Position numbers and translations under genes: made by a program
The notes under the pieces: model-generated
Seen by the model: the letters and a program-made list of their open reading frames with translations, nothing else
What the model was told of the DNA's origin: nothing
The model's database searches: none
Source of the DNA: a virus
Virus record (IMG/VR): IMGVR_UViG_3300008111_000038
Span: 1 to 42,342 of that record
Direction: 5' to 3' (one strand)
Length of the DNA stretch: 42,342 nucleotides
Shown: piece after piece, positions 1 to 8,175 of the stretch
Layout: each line of letters starts with the position of its first letter
How positions within the stretch are numbered: the first letter of the stretch is position 1

Positions 1-1
1 C

Positions 2-118
2 AGTGAGTCTCGCCAGCAACGCGCCAGGCGTTGGCGCCGCGCTGGTTTGACGCAGCAAGCCATCGCCGACCGCCTCGGCTGCTCGCGAACCACGGTGCGA
101 CGGCTGCTCGCGGCATAG
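2..118 (+). CDS. C-terminal part of membrane-HTH small protein (gene wraps the ends)
   Basis: The frame is open from base 2 and ends with TAG at 116-118, giving 38 residues. It is rich in arginine and closes with a helix-turn-helix (LTQQAIADRLGCSRTTVRRL) of the type seen in transposase, resolvase and small DNA-binding proteins. There is no start in the window at this end. The open frame beginning at 42221 runs off the right edge in exactly the phase needed (split codon CG + C), so the two pieces probably form one 79-residue gene. The gene sits between the putative small terminase and the large terminase. Its function is not known. Confidence 0.65.
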   Translation, partial: SESRQQRARRWRRAGLTQQAIADRLGCSRTTVRRLLAA

Positions 119-271
119 TACAACTGCACTAGGGGGGTAGGGTTCGGCGCTGCCTGCGGCGGGACGCCACCCAGGGAACCTACTGACACATTCTCAAATC
201 CTTCTTCTGTACTACACCGGGGCAGGGGTTCGATTCCTGTAATACCCTAGAAAGTACCCCCATACATAAAA
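119..271 (+). other. Non-coding leader before large terminase
   Basis: I see no gene in these 153 bases. At 223-239 a 5-bp stem with one G-T pair and a loop containing TTCGA resembles a tRNA T arm, and GGGTA (135-139) could pair with TACCC (243-247). No anticodon arm can be drawn between them, so it is not a tRNA. A CTTCTTCTGTACTACA string at 201-216 resembles strings at 7082-7096 and 24927-24941. No clear Shine-Dalgarno sequence precedes the terminase ATG. Confidence 0.4.
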
Positions 272-1522
272 ATGCCAGATTCTGCTGGAGCACTCACCCT
301 TCGCTACGCCCAAGGCGAGGTGTTTTCCAGCCGAAAACGCTTCAGAGTATTGGTAGCTGGCCGACGATTCGGCAAAAGTTACCTGTCATGTATCGAGTTA
401 TTGCGTGGGGCGATCGAAAGGCCGGGCGAAACCTTTTTCTATGCCGCCCCTACATACCGGATGGCGAAAGACATTGCCTGGAAAGTCCTAAAACGACTGG
501 TCCCGAAAGCCTGGATCAAGGCAAAGAACGAAACGGACCTCAAGATCGAGCTAGTGAACGGCTCGACGATCGAACTAAAGGGCACTGAAAACGCAATGGC
601 CCTCCGAGGCCGAAGTCTGGCTGGAGTTGTCCTCGACGAAGCCGCGTTTATGGACGCGGAAGTCTGGTTCGAGGTCATCCGCCCCGCCCTCGCGGACAAA
701 CAAGGCTGGGCCCTCTTCATTTCCACCCCGGACGGCACCGCCAGCTGGTTCTACGAACTGTGGCAATACGCCGATAGCGGCGACAAGGACTGGAACCGCT
801 GGCAATTCACGACGATTGACGGCGATAACGTTCCCCCGGAAGAAATCGAAGCTGCTCGCGCCCAACTCGACCCCCGCACCTTTCGCCAAGAGTTCGAGGC
901 CAGCTTCGAGAATCTCAGCGGTCTCGTCGCAATCTCATTTGGCGACGACAACATCGACAAACAAGTCCAAGACCTCCCCGTCCTACCCCTCTTGCTTGGG
1001 GTGGACTTCAACGTGGACCCAATGAGCGCGGTCTGCGCAGTGAAAAAAGGCGATGTGCTCTGGGTCTTCGACGAAATCATCATGACCGGCGGCGCCACTA
1101 CCTGGGACCTATGCGAAGAAATCCAATCCCGCTACGGCGTGGAGCGCCGCATCATCGCTTGCCCGGACCCCACAGGCGGCGCCCGCAAAACCAGCGGCGT
1201 TGGCGCCACCGACCACAACATCCTCCGCAAATCCGGCTTCACGGTATCCAGCCCCCGCAACCCCTGGAAAATCCGCGACAAGATCACCTGCGTCAACACC
1301 GCCCTCCTCGATGCGACTGGAACCCGCCGCCTTTTCATCCACCCCAAGTGCAAAGAACTGATCAAATCCCTCCGCACCTTGACCTATTCCCCTGGAACCG
1401 GCCTCCCCAACAAAAATCTTGGCGTAGACCACGCCTTCGACGCCTTGGGCTACCTATGCCTCCAAACCTTCAACCTTGCCAAACCAGAGAACCTTGGCAA
1501 GACCAACTATCGTGTGTGGTAA
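272..1522 (+). CDS. terL: Terminase large subunit (packaging ATPase-nuclease)
   Basis: This is the DNA-packaging motor, which couples ATP hydrolysis to translocation into the prohead and cuts the concatemer. The 416 residues have the usual order of parts. The Walker A AGRRFGKS is at 29-36, Walker B VVLDEAAF at 119-126, and the coupling motif STPDG at 151-155. The RNase H-like nuclease then starts with LLGVDFN, where D245 is the expected first metal ligand. Further acidic residues are D267 and D386 (DHAFDALGYL). Length and motifs fit a full-length enzyme. The start is ATG 272 although no good Shine-Dalgarno sequence is seen. The preceding gene pair (putative small terminase and membrane-HTH protein) lies across the junction of the window ends. 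Confidence 0.95.
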   Translation: MPDSAGALTLRYAQGEVFSSRKRFRVLVAGRRFGKSYLSCIELLRGAIERPGETFFYAAPTYRMAKDIAWKVLKRLVPKAWIKAKNETDLKIELVNGSTIELKGTENAMALRGRSLAGVVLDEAAFMDAEVWFEVIRPALADKQGWALFISTPDGTASWFYELWQYADSGDKDWNRWQFTTIDGDNVPPEEIEAARAQLDPRTFRQEFEASFENLSGLVAISFGDDNIDKQVQDLPVLPLLLGVDFNVDPMSAVCAVKKGDVLWVFDEIIMTGGATTWDLCEEIQSRYGVERRIIACPDPTGGARKTSGVGATDHNILRKSGFTVSSPRNPWKIRDKITCVNTALLDATGTRRLFIHPKCKELIKSLRTLTYSPGTGLPNKNLGVDHAFDALGYLCLQTFNLAKPENLGKTNYRVW

Positions 1523-1535
1523 CAGCGGTAATTTT

Positions 1536-1724
1536 GTGGCTAAAAAACCAACTAAAGCCCAGAAAAAGGTTGCCAAGGTCATGCGTGAGTACGGCAAAGG
1601 CGAACTCCACTCGGGCAGCAAAAAAGGCCCCGTAGTGAAGTCCCGCAAACAGGCAATCGCCATCGCCATGAGCGAAGCCGGCATGGCAAAACCCAAGAAA
1701 ACCACCAAAAAAGGCAAGAAATAA
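1536..1724 (+). CDS. Small basic protein, DUF6496-like
   Basis: This 62-residue, very lysine-rich protein has the core VKSRKQAIAIAMSEAG preceded by HSGSKKGP, the pattern of the DUF6496 family. I chose GTG 1536 because the conserved part begins there; an upstream in-frame ATG at 1476 would overlap the terminase gene by 47 bases. Its stop overlaps the ATG of the next gene by one base (TAATG), which suggests translational coupling. The family has no established function; its charge and place next to the terminase suggest nucleic-acid contact in the head. Confidence 0.75.
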   Translation: MAKKPTKAQKKVAKVMREYGKGELHSGSKKGPVVKSRKQAIAIAMSEAGMAKPKKTTKKGKK

Positions 1725-1879
1725 TGGCTAAACGCGGCCTTTACAGCAATATCGCTGCAAAACGCAAGCGCATCGCCGCCGGCAGCGGCGAAAAGATGCG
1801 CAAACCTGGTACAAAAGGTGCCCCCACCGCTGCTGCCTTCAAAGCAGCCGCCAAAACCGCTAAAAAACCCAAGAAATAG
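1724..1879 (+). CDS. Small basic phage protein (GSGEKMRKPG family)
   Basis: This is a 51-residue, strongly basic protein beginning MAKRGLYSNIAAKRKRIAAG and continuing with GSGEKMRKPGTKGAPT. I recognise this pattern as a widespread small phage protein next to packaging and head genes, but no role is established. Start and stop are clear: its ATG overlaps the TAA of the preceding gene, and TAG is at 1877-1879. Two consecutive tiny Lys/Arg-rich genes between terminase and structural genes may supply DNA-condensing or terminase-associated peptides. That role is inference. Confidence 0.75.
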   Translation: MAKRGLYSNIAAKRKRIAAGSGEKMRKPGTKGAPTAAAFKAAAKTAKKPKK

Positions 1880-1907
1880 CCTCATTTTCTTTATACCGAG
1901 GCCGCCG

Positions 1908-3170
1908 ATGTACCTACGTCACACCAGCTCCGTCACCACCCCTTACCCCTTCGGCACCTCTGCAGGCGGCGCCGCAGCTTCTGCTGGAGCAACCGACGCC
2001 TTCGGCCGTGTCCGTACATCTAACCCACTCACCCTTTTCGACTCCAGCCACCGCTACCACGACAACGGACTTTGGGCCACCTCTACCGCCACGGGCGGAA
2101 CATCTACGTTTGACGCCAACGCCGGCCTCGTCAACCTCGCTGTAACCACCAGTTCCGGCTCCGAGGTCATCCGCGAAACCACCAAATGCTGCTCGTACCA
2201 GCCGGGTAAATCCCTGCTGGTGATGTCCACTTTTACGCTGAACCCTGCCAAAACCGGCCTCCGCCAGCGCGTCGGCTACTACGGCGCCGCCAACGGCATG
2301 TACCTCGAACTTGCCAACACCACCCTTTCCTTCGTCGAACGCAGTTCTTCCACCGGCTCCCTAGTCGAAACCCGCGTCGCCCAATCCGACTGGAACATCG
2401 ACCCCCTCAACGGCACCGGCCCCTCCAACCTCACCCTCGACCCCACCAAATCCCAAATCCTGTGGATGGACATCGAGTGGCTGGGACTCGGCACCGTCCG
2501 CCTAGGTTTTGTTATTAACGGCAAATTTGTCCACTGCCACTCTTTCCACCACGCCAACATCATCACCTCTACCTATATCACCACCGCTTCCCTTCCACTC
2601 CGCTACGAAATCACAAACACCGCCGCGACCGCTAGCGCCAGCACCCTCAAACAAGTCTGCTCCACGGTCCTCTCCGAAGGCGGCTACGAACTACGCGGCC
2701 TCCAACAAGCCATCGGAACCGCAATTACTGCTCCTTATGCTCTAACTACTGCTGGCACTTACTACCCAGTTATTTCTTTACGCCTTAAGGCAGCCGCACT
2801 AGACGCAATCGTCATTCTTACCGCATTATCTATCCTTGGCGCCACAGCCAACGCCAACTACAACTGGCGCGTGATGGCTAACACCACCACTACAGGCGGC
2901 ACTTGGACAAGCGCCGGAGCTGACTCCAGCGTCGAATACAACCTCACTGGAACAGCAACAACCGGCGGCCGCATCTTGGCCCAGGGCTACTTCAGCTCCA
3001 CCAACCAAAGCACGGCATCTGTAGACATCCTCAAAGAAGCCCTATTCAAATTCCAACTGGAACGCGACGGCCTTACTGCAACCCCTTACGAACTAAGTCT
3101 TGTTGTTACAGCAAGTGTGTCTACGTCTAACGTACACGCATCAATGGACTGGGAGGAAATCAGCCGCTAA
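1908..3170 (+). CDS. Structural protein with DAFGRVR...LFDS motif
   Basis: This 420-residue protein is rich in Thr, Ser, Ala and Gly and has a beta-rich look. Near residues 30-47 it carries DAFGRVRTSNPLTLFDSSHR, a motif I associate with a family of virion proteins in marine phages. An open frame reaches back to 1818, but ATG 1908 with CCGAGG a few bases upstream is the better start and avoids overlap with the preceding gene. Its position before the portal argues for a head decoration or head-fibre role. That role is inferred; virion placement is moderately sure. Confidence 0.7.
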   Translation: MYLRHTSSVTTPYPFGTSAGGAAASAGATDAFGRVRTSNPLTLFDSSHRYHDNGLWATSTATGGTSTFDANAGLVNLAVTTSSGSEVIRETTKCCSYQPGKSLLVMSTFTLNPAKTGLRQRVGYYGAANGMYLELANTTLSFVERSSSTGSLVETRVAQSDWNIDPLNGTGPSNLTLDPTKSQILWMDIEWLGLGTVRLGFVINGKFVHCHSFHHANIITSTYITTASLPLRYEITNTAATASASTLKQVCSTVLSEGGYELRGLQQAIGTAITAPYALTTAGTYYPVISLRLKAAALDAIVILTALSILGATANANYNWRVMANTTTTGGTWTSAGADSSVEYNLTGTATTGGRILAQGYFSSTNQSTASVDILKEALFKFQLERDGLTATPYELSLVVTASVSTSNVHASMDWEEISR

Positions 3171-3367
3171 TGGCCATCCAAACAGTAAACGGGGGCTGTA
3201 TTCACATCGAAATTGATGCTGAAGACGGCCTCACCCATGCCACATTCGTCTTCAAATCACCCCAAAACCCCGAAATCCTCGGCGGTTTTGTCACCATGCT
3301 GGCCCAAGGCGTCGAAGTACTGGTACCAATCACCGACCCCGACGACGAGGAAGACGACGATGATTGA
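3170..3367 (+). CDS. Small acidic hypothetical protein
   Basis: This 65-residue protein has a TAATG overlap with the preceding gene. The body is mixed (IHIEIDAEDGLTHATFVF) and the end is a run of acidic residues after ITDP. I do not recognise a family. The tight coupling suggests that it works with the upstream structural protein, for example as an assembly partner. This is a guess from position only. Confidence 0.65.
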   Translation: MAIQTVNGGCIHIEIDAEDGLTHATFVFKSPQNPEILGGFVTMLAQGVEVLVPITDPDDEEDDDD

Positions 3368-3388
3368 TGCCAAAATAAGTACAAAGTA

Positions 3389-3399
3389 GGAGCCTAGCC
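3389..3399 (+). promoter_or_regulatory. GGAGC-TAGCC ribosome-binding leader of the portal gene
   Basis: GGAGCCTAGCC directly precedes the GTG start at 3400. It closely matches the leaders of the capsid (5619-5629) and both fibre genes (19190-19200, 21460-21472), and it decides the GTG start here. Confidence 0.6.
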
Positions 3400-4839
3400 G
3401 TGGTCTACAGCGCCAACGTCCCACCAACTGGAGCTGTAGTCAGCGAATCGCCATTCGTCCGCAGCCTCGAAGTCATCGGCATGATGCCGGACTGGAGCGT
3501 AATGGCTGCCGTTACCAACGGCACGAACTACTTGCGGGACATGAGCGAGACCTATCTCCCTCAGGAACCGCGTGAAGACGACGACGCCTACCAAACCCGC
3601 GTCGACCGCAGCGTCCTCAGCCCTTACACCAGCCGCCTGATCGAGACCGCCGCTGGCGCCATCCTCCGCAAGCCCATCCACATCGAGGGCGACCCCTACT
3701 GGCTGGAGCTTGCGCAAAACATCGACGGGCTTGGCTCGAACATCAACGAATACGCCCGCCGTGCACTGGTAAGCAGTCTTACCTACGGCCACAGCGCCAT
3801 TTTGGTGGATTACCCGGCAGCGAGCGCAGCCCGGAATCTGGCCGAAGAACGTGCCATGGGCCGCCGCCCCTACTTCGTGCACGTCGACGCCCCCCAGATC
3901 TGGGGCTGGCGCAAAGAGCCTGGCACCAACCGCCTACTGCAGGTCCGCATCCACGACTACGACGTCCGCCCGCTGAACGAGTTCGGCGAAGAGCAAGTCG
4001 AGGAAATGCGCGTCATCTATCCGGGCCGCTACGACCTCTACACCCTCGGCCAAGAACTGGTGGAGTTCACCGCCACCGGCGGCTACAGCCTCGACGAAAT
4101 CCCGCTGGTCCCGATCTATAGCAACCGCCGTGGCCTGCTGGTATCCCAGCCCCCACTGCTGGACATTGCCAACCTGAATATCACGCACTACCAACGCCAA
4201 GCGGACCTTATCCACGCCCTCCACATCGCCGCAATGCCCACCCTTGTTTTAGAGGGCTGGGACGACACGACTGGTTCGGCAACGATGGGCGTGAATTACG
4301 CCATCGCCATGCAGCCTGGCAACAAGGCGTACTACGTGCAGGCCGACGCCACCAGCTTCGACGCGCAAATGGCCGAACTGGAATCGCTGGCATCCCAAAT
4401 GTCCACGCTGGGCGTCACCAAACTCTTCGGCCAAAAATTCGTCGCTGAATCTGCCGAGGCCAAGCGCATCGACCAAGCCCAAAGCAACAGCGTCCTTTCG
4501 ATCATCAGCCAAGAACTGGAAAGCGCCCTCAACCAAGCCTTCGGTTTCGCCGCCCAGTACGTGGGCATGGAACCACCCGAAATCACGATTGACCGCGACT
4601 TCGACTACTACCGCCTAATCGGTCAAGACGTTTCCGTGCTGGCGCAACTGAACCAGATGGGCAAAATCAGCGACGCCATGCTGCTGGAGATTTTGCGTCG
4701 CGGCGAAGTCCTCCCGGACAACATCAACATCGAAGACGAACTGGAAGCCTCCACCACAAACGCCTTGGCGCTACCAGAAGCCGCCGAAAGCAGCGACGAT
4801 GAAGACATGGAGGAAACCGAAGAGGAACTCAACTCTTAA
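3400..4839 (+). CDS. Portal protein (DUF4055-like)
   Basis: The 479-residue protein forms the dodecameric ring at the head vertex through which DNA passes. The N-terminal region, with YLRDMSETYLP, RVDRSVLSPYTSRLIETAAG and then ILRKPIHIEG, matches what I know of the DUF4055 portal group. The middle is alpha/beta, and the C-terminal third holds the helical stretch with QSNSVLSIISQELESALNQ typical of portals. The end is acidic. The GTG start is supported by the GGAGCC leader. Placement between terminase and scaffold supports the call. Confidence 0.88.
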   Translation: MVYSANVPPTGAVVSESPFVRSLEVIGMMPDWSVMAAVTNGTNYLRDMSETYLPQEPREDDDAYQTRVDRSVLSPYTSRLIETAAGAILRKPIHIEGDPYWLELAQNIDGLGSNINEYARRALVSSLTYGHSAILVDYPAASAARNLAEERAMGRRPYFVHVDAPQIWGWRKEPGTNRLLQVRIHDYDVRPLNEFGEEQVEEMRVIYPGRYDLYTLGQELVEFTATGGYSLDEIPLVPIYSNRRGLLVSQPPLLDIANLNITHYQRQADLIHALHIAAMPTLVLEGWDDTTGSATMGVNYAIAMQPGNKAYYVQADATSFDAQMAELESLASQMSTLGVTKLFGQKFVAESAEAKRIDQAQSNSVLSIISQELESALNQAFGFAAQYVGMEPPEITIDRDFDYYRLIGQDVSVLAQLNQMGKISDAMLLEILRRGEVLPDNINIEDELEASTTNALALPEAAESSDDEDMEETEEELNS

Positions 4840-4874
4840 CTGCTAATCTATAAGTGTCCAAGTAACACATAACT

Positions 4875-5582
4875 GTGCCTGAAGAACAGCAAGCACCAGT
4901 AACTCCTGTGGAGTCTGTTGCCCCTCAGCCTGTGGCTGAAAGCTCCGATCTGGCCGCCCAACTCGAAGCGCTTCGTGCGAAAAACCAAGAGTTGATCGCC
5001 GAACGCCGCAAGGACCGCGAAAACCGCGACACCCTCCAAAAACAAATCGAGGACCTGCGCGTAGCGCAAGAGTCCGCAAAGACCGCAAAGCTGGCCGAAT
5101 CCGGCGAGTTCAAAACTCTCTGGGAACAAGCCCAAGAAACAGTCGCTGAGCTTAAACAACAACTCGCAGCAAAAGAATCCGAAGTGGAACAAATCCGCCA
5201 TGGATTCACACAAGAACAAGTGAAATCCGCCGCGATAGCACAACTATCCCAGGCTGGTGCACTGGCCCCTGATCAGCTGTATCGTTTACTTCAGGAGAAC
5301 CTACGCGCTAAAGAAGGACAGCCTGTGGCTGTTGTTGGAGGCGTGGAAGTTCCAGTTGGTGAATACATCACCAACTTAAAAAACCCCGGCAGCGGTTACG
5401 AGCATCATTTTGCAGCTACGAACCGTGCCGGCATGGGTGTTACGGGTAGTGCCCGCAATACCTCCCTCCCCGGCCAAACCAACCCCTGGTCTAAGGACAG
5501 CTGGAACGTCACTCAGCAAATGCTGATGCTTAACAGCGACCCCGACAAAGCCCGGTTGTTGAAAGCTGAGGCCGGCCTCTAG
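4875..5582 (+). CDS. Scaffolding protein
   Basis: This 235-residue protein has an N-terminal Pro/Glu-rich segment, then a long charged helix of roughly residues 25-115 (LAAQLEALRAKNQELIAERR and later LKQQLAAKESEVEQIRH) that should form a coiled coil. A C-terminal Gly/Asn-rich segment follows. This build, directly before the major capsid gene, is that of a capsid scaffold. No protease domain is visible, so a separate head protease is either absent or not recognised. The start is GTG 4875; no strong Shine-Dalgarno sequence is visible. Confidence 0.85.
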   Translation: MPEEQQAPVTPVESVAPQPVAESSDLAAQLEALRAKNQELIAERRKDRENRDTLQKQIEDLRVAQESAKTAKLAESGEFKTLWEQAQETVAELKQQLAAKESEVEQIRHGFTQEQVKSAAIAQLSQAGALAPDQLYRLLQENLRAKEGQPVAVVGGVEVPVGEYITNLKNPGSGYEHHFAATNRAGMGVTGSARNTSLPGQTNPWSKDSWNVTQQMLMLNSDPDKARLLKAEAGL

Positions 5583-5618
5583 CCCCTGTGGGGCAACCTC
5601 CCCAACCTTGACTCCACT

Positions 5619-5629
5619 GGAGCTACCCA
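5619..5629 (+). promoter_or_regulatory. GGAGCTA ribosome-binding leader of the capsid gene
   Basis: GGAGCTACCCA ends directly at ATG 5630. The first G lies 11 bases before the start, exactly as for the portal and first fibre genes. Confidence 0.6.
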
Positions 5630-6736
5630 ATGTCTGCTTCTAACAGCAACTTCGGGGGAACTTTTCTCTCGAACCTCGTAACTCGCCCCGAGTTTCTTCA
5701 GTACACCGCTGAGGGCATCTTCGAGCAATCGAAGTGGGTCCAGAGCGGCATCATCCAGCGCAACGCTGCCCTTGATGCCCGCGCTGGCGGCACCCGCGTG
5801 CGCGTCCCTTTCTTCGACCCCATCGCCCCCACTGAGACCCAAATCCTGTCCACCTCCAGCTGGAACGGTGGCCTGGGTTATCTGACCGCCCAGAACGTCA
5901 CTGCCGACGAGCAGATCATGACGATTCTGCACCGTGGCTTTGCCTACGCCGCAGACGACCTGAGCAAGCTCGGCTCTGGCGCTGATCCCCTCAGCCACGT
6001 CCGCAACCAGCTGACCGCTGCCATCAACAAGCTGAAGACCGCCACCCTGGCAGCCCAACTGCTGGGTCTGTTCGGCGGCATCTCCGGCGCCGGCGTGCTT
6101 GGTGCCAACCAAACCAACAAGACGTTTGCTGGTGTCCCCGGTTCGATGACCGAGGCCAACTTCCTGAACGTCGCCAACGTGGTGGCCGCCAAGGCAGTTC
6201 TGGGTGAGCGGGGCGACAACCTCGACTCCATCGCAATGCACTCCAACGTTGCGTATTACCTCCAACAGGTGGGGATGCTGACCTTCAGCACCTCTGCCCT
6301 GTCTGCAGGTGGCGCCGTTGTGTGGGGCGGTGGCGGTGTGGGCGTGACCCAAACCGAAGTGGCGACCTTCGCTGGTCTCCGTGTGGTGATCGACGACCAG
6401 CTGGTTGCACTGACCGGCGGCACCTCGACCCACGCTAAGAAGTACCCCGTGTACCTCTTCCAGAGCGGCGTTGTTTCCGAGGGCATCCAACAGGATCTCC
6501 GCCTTGGCGCAGACCGCAACATCCTGTCGATGCAGGACATCCTGGCTGTCGACTACCACTACGGTTACCACGTGACCGGCACCAAGTGGAACGTGGCCGG
6601 CGACAACCCGACCAACGCTGCCACCACCGGCAACTTGGCCGACACCGCCTCCTGGAGCCTGGTGTACAGCACCACCAAGCAAGTGCCCATCGCTCGCCTG
6701 CTGGTCAACACCCCCTTCGATACCTCTGCCTACTGA
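5630..6736 (+). CDS. Major capsid protein
   Basis: The 368-residue protein should form the icosahedral shell. It begins with an N-arm (FLSNLVTRPEFLQYTAEGIF) followed by GGTRVRVPFFDPI and then ADEQIMTILHRGFAYAADDL, the layout of coat proteins with an HK97-type fold. Later segments include ANVVAAKAVLGERGDNLDS and IAMHSNVAYYLQQ. It follows the scaffold and is followed by a strong terminator, so its transcript can end here, as fits a highly made protein. Codon choice is strongly GC-rich at third positions. Confidence 0.92.
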   Translation: MSASNSNFGGTFLSNLVTRPEFLQYTAEGIFEQSKWVQSGIIQRNAALDARAGGTRVRVPFFDPIAPTETQILSTSSWNGGLGYLTAQNVTADEQIMTILHRGFAYAADDLSKLGSGADPLSHVRNQLTAAINKLKTATLAAQLLGLFGGISGAGVLGANQTNKTFAGVPGSMTEANFLNVANVVAAKAVLGERGDNLDSIAMHSNVAYYLQQVGMLTFSTSALSAGGAVVWGGGGVGVTQTEVATFAGLRVVIDDQLVALTGGTSTHAKKYPVYLFQSGVVSEGIQQDLRLGADRNILSMQDILAVDYHYGYHVTGTKWNVAGDNPTNAATTGNLADTASWSLVYSTTKQVPIARLLVNTPFDTSAY

Positions 6737-6756
6737 TCCTTCAGCAGGACACTAAA

Positions 6757-6782
6757 AAGGCCCCCACAACCGGGGGCCTTTT
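6757..6782 (+). terminator. Rho-independent terminator after capsid gene
   Basis: GGCCCCC (6759-6765) and GGGGGCC (6772-6778) form a 7-bp G+C stem with a 6-base loop, followed by TTTT. The A-run before the stem means it can also serve the leftward gene 6794-7069. Confidence 0.88.
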
Positions 6783-6793
6783 CTTTTGTCTAC

Positions 6794-7069
6794 TCAACCT
6801 TCAATCTCACCAATCCGAATCCGCTCTTGATACTCAAAGATTGCTGGAGCACGCCCCACCATCTTGTAAGAGTGGCTGAGCAACTCACGAAACACATGCG
6901 GACTAACGGCCAGCTCCTGCTGGATCGTCTCTGCATCTTTACCGGCAGCAAACATTTCGCGGATTGCCTCAGCAACAGGCTCCAGTGAGCGAATGGTGTC
7001 GCCGGGCAATGCAGATGGTGCGGATTGTTCCTTTACTTCTAGGCTGTCAGTAGCTTTGCGAGCAGGCAT
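6794..7069 (-). CDS. Small HTH-like protein, divergent in the head module
   Basis: This 91-residue protein is on the opposite strand to all its neighbours. After a Ser/Ala/Glu-rich start, residues about 30-70 read AIREMFAAGKDAETIQQELA followed by VSPHVFRELLSH, which looks like a helix-turn-helix. A longer frame reaches back to 7177, but ATG 7069 is preferred. That ATG overlaps the ATG of the rightward gene at 7068 inside a single CATG, so each gene's control region lies inside the other gene. It ends at the bidirectional terminator after the capsid gene. A regulatory role is inferred from the HTH and orientation only. Confidence 0.6.
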   Translation of the reverse strand: MPARKATDSLEVKEQSAPSALPGDTIRSLEPVAEAIREMFAAGKDAETIQQELAVSPHVFRELLSHSYKMVGRAPAIFEYQERIRIGEIEG

Positions 7070-7262
7070 GAGTACAGTGCGTCTCTTCGTACTACAGGAT
7101 AACTGTCGCAGCTTTGTCGACGTCCAGTACGGCCAACACCTAGAAGCCCAAGCCGAACTGGAAATGTTTGGCGCCAAGGTTTATCACTCAATGGTGCTGC
7201 GCGAAACAGCCAAACAAAGGAAATCACGCACTGGCGCTAGACTCAAACAAAGGATGTATTAA
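7068..7262 (+). CDS. Small hypothetical protein before head-tail connector
   Basis: This is a 64-residue protein (MSTVRLFVLQDNCRSFVDVQ, then LEAQAELEMFGAKVYHSMVL). The end is basic. An in-frame start at 6993 exists but lies antisense to the leftward gene; ATG 7068 has AGCAGG just upstream. I do not recognise a family. The protein may be a small virion or assembly factor, given the head-completion gene that starts three bases later. Confidence 0.6.
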   Translation: MSTVRLFVLQDNCRSFVDVQYGQHLEAQAELEMFGAKVYHSMVLRETAKQRKSRTGARLKQRMY

Positions 7263-7265
7263 GCC

Positions 7266-7796
7266 GTGCCCGCCACGATTGATGCCACTTTGAGCGGGAC
7301 TTCGGCCAACTCGTACGTGACGCTTGCGGCGGCCAACACCTACTTTGAAACGGTGCCCGACTCCAGCACCTGGACCAGCAAGACCGACGACCAAAAGAAC
7401 CGCGCCCTGATTTCCGCCACCCGCTGGATCGACGGCCTGAGCTTCTACGGCGACCGCTGCACCACAACCCAAGCCCTGAAGTGGCCCCGCGAGGACTACA
7501 CGGTTGACGACATCGACCTCGCCTGCACACTGATCCCCGAGCCGATCAAAACCGCCACCTACGAGCTGGCACGAGCCCTCGCCAACGACACCGACGCCAT
7601 CACCGGCACCACGGGCACCACGGGCATCTACGACCAAGTGGAACTCGGCGAACTCAAGGTCAAGTACAACAAAACCAGCCAAACCAGCGGCGTTATCAAC
7701 AACGTCTTCGACGTCTACCCTTGGCTCCAGTCCTACCTAGGCCCTTACTGCATGGGCGGCGCTGCAAACTACGCCGTCCGCCTGTTCCGAGGTTGA
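7266..7796 (+). CDS. Head-tail connector (DnaT-like/gp6-like adaptor)
   Basis: This 176-residue protein starts at GTG 7266. The segment ANSYVTLAAANTYFETV, then QKNRALISATRWIDGL and LKWPRED, is the signature of the helical adaptor family annotated in databases as DnaT-like ssDNA-binding, which in phages acts as the head-tail connector below the portal. The Gly/Thr-rich stretch around residues 110-122 (ITGTTGTTGIYD) is a short internal repeat. It is first in a run of four overlapping or abutting head-tail joining genes. Confidence 0.78.
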   Translation: MPATIDATLSGTSANSYVTLAAANTYFETVPDSSTWTSKTDDQKNRALISATRWIDGLSFYGDRCTTTQALKWPREDYTVDDIDLACTLIPEPIKTATYELARALANDTDAITGTTGTTGIYDQVELGELKVKYNKTSQTSGVINNVFDVYPWLQSYLGPYCMGGAANYAVRLFRG

Positions 7797-7797
7797 T

Positions 7798-8175
7798 ATG
7801 GGCCTCATCGACGACGTATTTGCCCCCGTACCAACCTCAGTCTTAGCCGACTGGGGCCAAAACATCACGTACATCAAAACTGCAACACCCCGCACCTACG
7901 ACCCAACAACTGGAGTAGTCACTGGTTCCGACACGACCGTCACGGTCAAAGCCGTCATTACTCGTGTCACACCTCGTGAGGCTGAAGGTCTTTATCAAAC
8001 AACTGATCTCAAAGTCATCATCGGCGCCAGCGAGCTTGGCACCTACTACCCAACCGAAGCCGACCGCATCCAGTACCAACAAGCTGGAGCAACCCGCGAG
8101 GCAAAGATCATCGCCATCACCACCTATCGCGGCGATAACCCGGTTTACCACTCTCTAATCGCGAGGCCCCAGTAA
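7798..8175 (+). CDS. Head closure/stopper protein
   Basis: The 125-residue protein is beta-rich, with ITYIKTATPRTYDPTTGVVT followed by TVKAVITRVTPRE. Size, predicted fold and place after the connector fit the head-closure family (SPP1 gp16-like). Its stop overlaps the next ATG by one base (TAATG). The family call rests mainly on gene order and is moderately sure. Confidence 0.68.
   Translation: MGLIDDVFAPVPTSVLADWGQNITYIKTATPRTYDPTTGVVTGSDTTVTVKAVITRVTPREAEGLYQTTDLKVIIGASELGTYYPTEADRIQYQQAGATREAKIIAITTYRGDNPVYHSLIARPQ

Noticed and set aside
135-248. A possible tRNA gene upstream of the large terminase
   Set aside because: Only a T-arm-like stem and a 5-bp acceptor-like pairing are found. 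No anticodon stem can be drawn, and the length does not fit.
5579-6682. A 367-codon open frame antisense to the capsid gene
   Set aside because: It mirrors the capsid gene, whose GC-rich third positions leave the antisense frame open. The composition is unlike a protein and there is no start context.
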